Assembly: GCA_029941175.1 (NCBI GenBank)
Contig: JAPYRM010000038.1
Location: 1-7,749 of the forward strand
DNA: 7,749 bases
Direction of reading: 5' to 3'
Source of the DNA: Halobacteriales archaeon
GTDB lineage: Archaea; Halobacteriota; Halobacteria; Halobacteriales; Hikarchaeaceae
Shown piece by piece: positions 5,545-7,749 of this stretch (positions within the stretch are counted from its first letter, which is position 1; every line of letters begins with the position of its first letter). Under the pieces are notes generated by a model, which saw nothing but the letters and a program-made list of their open reading frames with translations, did no database searches and was not told where the DNA came from. The position numbers and the translations under genes are program-made.

Positions 5545-6438
5545 ATGAATGTAATTCGGGCGATCGATGTTCAAAAATCATATTCTGGCATTCTTGCAGT
5601 AGATGGGGTCTCTCTTTCTATCAAAAAAGGAGAAATATTCGCTTTAATTGGTCCAAATGGAGCTGGGAAAACAACCCTTATAAATTGTCTCACTGGCACG
5701 ACTTCTTTTAATTCTGGATCCATCCAAATCTTAAATGACACACCTCATAATGTGGCCAAATCCAAAATATCTTTATTACCTCAGTCTTTCGAGCCCCCCA
5801 CTCATTTGACAGCCTCCGAATTGATCACCTATTTCTCTGGTTTATACGGGATTAAAGCCGATCCTCGCCACATTCTAAAAAAAGTTGGACTATCTTCCCA
5901 ATCTAATAAGAGATTTTACGAGTTGTCTGGGGGACAAAAAAGAAGGATTTGCGTTGGGATTTCAATAATTAATGATCCTGAAATTCTTTTTCTAGACGAG
6001 CCCACCACTGGAATAGATCCCGCGGGAAGGTTTGAAATCTGGGATCTTATAGAAACTATGGCTTCAAGTGGATCTACCATCTTCCTTACTACTCACTACA
6101 TGCACGAAGTAGAACGACTCGCAGATCGTATAGGGGTACTTTCAAATGGGAAATTAATAGTGACTGGGACCCCCTCTGAATTAATTACTAAGTTTGGAGG
6201 TGATTGTACACTCACTATCAAAACAACTTCGGATATATCTTCTTCTTTTAAAGAATTTTATCCATCCTTTAGGGATGGGCATTTGCATTTCAATAACATT
6301 CAACCAAACCAAATTGGACCCCTTTTGACACAAATTGAAAGTCTAAATGTGGAATATAGTAGTCTAACTTGGAACCGTCCTAGTTTGGAAACTGTCTATA
6401 TGGAATTAATGGACGATACTCTGGAGGGTGCCTTATGA
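5545..6438 (+). CDS. ABC transporter ATP-binding protein (exporter type, ABC-2 family)
   Basis: This is the cytoplasmic ATPase of an exporter with 297 residues. Visible motifs are Walker A GPNGAGKTT (36-44), the Q-loop Q80, the signature LSGGQKRR (127-134), Walker B ILFLDEPTTGID with D151 and E152, and the switch His H184 in LTTHYMHE. After residue 215 there is an accessory C-terminal domain ending RPSLETVYMELMD, as in DrrA/CcmA/NatA-like ATPases. Start choice: the frame is open back to an ATG at 5470, but that would add 25 residues with a hydrophobic stretch before the standard N-terminus; ATG 5545 gives MNVIRAIDVQKSY, normal for the family, and has a TATA-like box at the leaderless distance. 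The permease gene overlaps by ATGA. The substrate is unknown. Family members export drugs, sodium, lipids or heme-related compounds, and the oxidase context makes a maturation role possible. Confidence 0.93.
   Translation: MNVIRAIDVQKSYSGILAVDGVSLSIKKGEIFALIGPNGAGKTTLINCLTGTTSFNSGSIQILNDTPHNVAKSKISLLPQSFEPPTHLTASELITYFSGLYGIKADPRHILKKVGLSSQSNKRFYELSGGQKRRICVGISIINDPEILFLDEPTTGIDPAGRFEIWDLIETMASSGSTIFLTTHYMHEVERLADRIGVLSNGKLIVTGTPSELITKFGGDCTLTIKTTSDISSSFKEFYPSFRDGHLHFNNIQPNQIGPLLTQIESLNVEYSSLTWNRPSLETVYMELMDDTLEGAL
6423..6427 (+). promoter_or_regulatory. Ribosome binding site of the ABC permease
   Basis: GGAGG lies seven bases before the permease ATG at 6435, inside the end of the ATPase gene. 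It supports the ATGA-overlapping start and reinitiation on a shared mRNA. Confidence 0.6.
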
Positions 6439-7175
6439 ATCTAACTAGAATTTCAGCCGAATCTTCAGCATCTTGGAAATCATTCTTGCGTAAAAGAACA
6501 GCAGTCTTCTTTACATTTCTTTTTCCCATAATCTTGGTCTCAATATTTAGTTTTCTTGTTGGTACCCAAAATAATGGTTTATTTTCAGAAGAACCTGCGT
6601 ATTACGTTGCAAGCTATATCTCCATAGTCATCCTTTTCACACCTCTCTCTAGAATGTCTATGACCGTTGCCCGTGGAAGAGATGGGTCCCTCTTCGAAAA
6701 ACTCTCTACGACGCCACTCACTCAAACCGAATGGCTTTTAGCACACTCTATTACAATTTTCAAAATCTGTCTATTTTCAACTCTCTTAGTCCTGATAATT
6801 GCTTCAATACTCACCGATTTCTCATTTACTATCCCTCTCACTCTAATTTTATTCATATTTTTAGGCTCGTTTTTATTTTGCAATGTTGGAGTCATATTGG
6901 GGTGTATAACCAAATCTCAAGACGGTGCCATAACAGCTAGTAACTCTGTCGCACTCCCTCTTCTTTTTCTTTCAGATACGTTTATACCCTTGAACGTTTT
7001 CCCAAATTGGTTCGTCCCTTTAGTCTCATTTTCTCCTTTAACACATTTCTCTAGATCAACTCGGGAAATTTTTCTCTCTTCCACTTTCCCAATCAATGGA
7101 TTTCTATCCTTACTAATACTCACTATAATTGCATTCACAATCAGTTCTTATTTACTTCCCTTCAAAAACAACTAG
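6435..7175 (+). CDS. ABC-2 type transporter permease
   Basis: This 246-residue membrane protein is the partner of the preceding ATPase. It has about six transmembrane helices (near 23-43, 57-77, 105-127, 132-155, 168-186 and 221-241), the layout of DrrB/NodJ-like ABC-2 permeases. The cytoplasmic segment ARGRDGSLFEKLSTTPLT (79-96) is the typical coupling region between helices 2 and 3. The block NSVALPLLFLSDTFIPLNVFP (170-190), followed by FSPLTHFSRSTREI, matches the family signature in which a helix 5 PxxFLS is followed by a Pro-rich re-entrant loop and an Arg-containing segment. Its start overlaps the ATPase stop by ATGA and has a good GGAGG. A dimer of this protein with two ATPases would form the complete exporter. 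The sequence gives no direct clue to the substrate; there are no visible metal-binding clusters. Confidence 0.92.
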   Translation: MNLTRISAESSASWKSFLRKRTAVFFTFLFPIILVSIFSFLVGTQNNGLFSEEPAYYVASYISIVILFTPLSRMSMTVARGRDGSLFEKLSTTPLTQTEWLLAHSITIFKICLFSTLLVLIIASILTDFSFTIPLTLILFIFLGSFLFCNVGVILGCITKSQDGAITASNSVALPLLFLSDTFIPLNVFPNWFVPLVSFSPLTHFSRSTREIFLSSTFPINGFLSLLILTIIAFTISSYLLPFKNN

Positions 7176-7190
7176 TATCTCTCGTTTTAT

Positions 7191-7749
7191 CTAAGTTCCA
7201 ATCAATTTCCATTCATAAATATGATTTAATAATAAGTATGTAATCACCCCCAAGCTCAATGATATAATCCATGAAGTCGCTCCCATTCTGCCTACTTTTC
7301 TATGATATTTCAATTTAAGCAACTCGCTTGGACTTCTAGTAATTCCTGTAATCACCTGATACACTACTAGTGGAACTGCAGCTACTGACAAACCAATATG
7401 AACTGACAACATAACCAAATACACATACCGAACCAATGCTGGGCCTATAAACTCTTTCGTCCCACCCCCTCCTACTTTTGTCAAATATAGCATTAAAAAT
7501 AGTATTATCAATCCAAACGAAGTCAACATCGCTCGTCTGTGTTTTTCAATGTAGCCCTTTCGAATCCAATACCATCCTAAAATTATCAAACAAAGAGCAC
7601 TTAAATTCACAATCGCAATAACATCTGCAAGTCGATTCATCATCGAAATTGTAAGTTCGGGATAAATGCTTTCAGGCCATATGTCCAAAAAAGTCCCTAT
7701 TACTATAATATACCCTCCAAAACTAATTAGTATGGTCGAAACTACTGTA
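7191..7749 (-). CDS. DUF420 family membrane protein (CtaM/YozB-like), 5' end cut by the window edge
   Basis: The frame is open to the right edge and gives at least 185 residues. A TTG at 7688 is not the likely start, because the frame upstream of it reads SFGGYIIVIGTF, a first transmembrane helix that the family has. The start therefore lies outside the window. About five helices are visible. Family features are WYWIRKGYIEKHRRAML with a conserved His (codon 7539-7541), the block LTKVGGGGTKEF, the helix SVHIGLS with a second His (7398-7400), and the C-terminal YHRKVGRMGATSW with a third (7302-7304). DUF420 includes CtaM/YozB, which is required for a-type heme-copper oxidase function in Bacillus and Staphylococcus; its exact chemistry is unsettled. 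Haloarchaea keep a DUF420 gene near oxidase genes, as here. It converges on the ABC permease with a 15-base gap. Confidence 0.88.
   Translation of the reverse strand, partial: TVVSTILISFGGYIIVIGTFLDIWPESIYPELTISMMNRLADVIAIVNLSALCLIILGWYWIRKGYIEKHRRAMLTSFGLIILFLMLYLTKVGGGGTKEFIGPALVRYVYLVMLSVHIGLSVAAVPLVVYQVITGITRSPSELLKLKYHRKVGRMGATSWIISLSLGVITYLLLNHIYEWKLIGT

Noticed and set aside
6722..7138. Short open frames on both strands inside the ABC permease
   Set aside because: They have low-complexity translations and no ribosome binding site, while the permease frame shows clear family motifs across the same bases.
7176..7190. Possible bidirectional terminator between the permease and DUF420 genes
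   Set aside because: The 15-base gap has only a run of four T and no hairpin, too little to support a call.

Overview
The window holds an archaeal aerobic respiration locus. It carries a heme-copper terminal oxidase operon (subunit II tail, then subunits I, III and IV), the heme O synthase that makes its heme precursor, and a set of membrane and transport genes that look like oxidase maturation partners. The proteins read like those of Halobacteria: a CoxA with the blocks RWLVTTNHKDIG and MVVGG-type helix X, a heme O synthase with a long membrane N-terminus, and a DUF420 protein with KVGGGGTKEF. However, the DNA is AT-rich by eye (about 40% GC or below) and the soluble proteins are not strongly acidic. 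That combination suggests a low-GC, non-salt-in relative of Halobacteria, such as the marine group IV/Hikarchaeia lineage. This placement is an inference from memory of the families, not a tested result.

Layout. Positions 1-200 are the end of coxB with a complete CuA signature. coxA (203-1861), coxC (1854-2642) and coxD (2655-2924) follow on the + strand with overlaps or tiny gaps, and are closed by a T-run. A 72-base gap carries a TATA-like box inside an inverted repeat. It opens a second + strand unit: ctaB (2997-4271) and an unassigned six-helix membrane protein with a CVGC motif (4268-4948), joined by an ATGA overlap. A small nitroreductase lies on the - strand (4945-5460); its stop codon overlaps the stop of the membrane protein gene on one CTAG. 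Divergent from it, an ABC exporter pair runs on the + strand (ATPase 5545-6438, permease 6435-7175, again ATGA-linked). A DUF420 (CtaM/YozB-like) membrane protein on the - strand (7191 to the window edge) converges on the permease and continues beyond the window.

How the genes fit together. CoxABCD forms the proton-pumping enzyme that takes electrons at CuA (probably from a halocyanin or similar carrier) and reduces oxygen at the heme-CuB site. CtaB farnesylates heme B to heme O. DUF420 proteins (CtaM) are needed for a-type oxidase function in Firmicutes. The CVGC membrane protein and the ABC exporter have no assigned role, but their position makes them candidates for copper or heme handling during oxidase maturation. 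No CtaA, Cox11/CtaG, Surf1 or Sco gene is seen in this window.

The points most worth a second look are the loss of the canonical K-channel residues in CoxA (Met and Phe at the usual Lys and Thr sites), the undescribed CVGC membrane protein with a histidine-rich outer loop, and the possible maturation module around it. I found no mobile elements, CRISPR arrays, rRNA or tRNA genes. All gene-free stretches are shorter than 90 bases.
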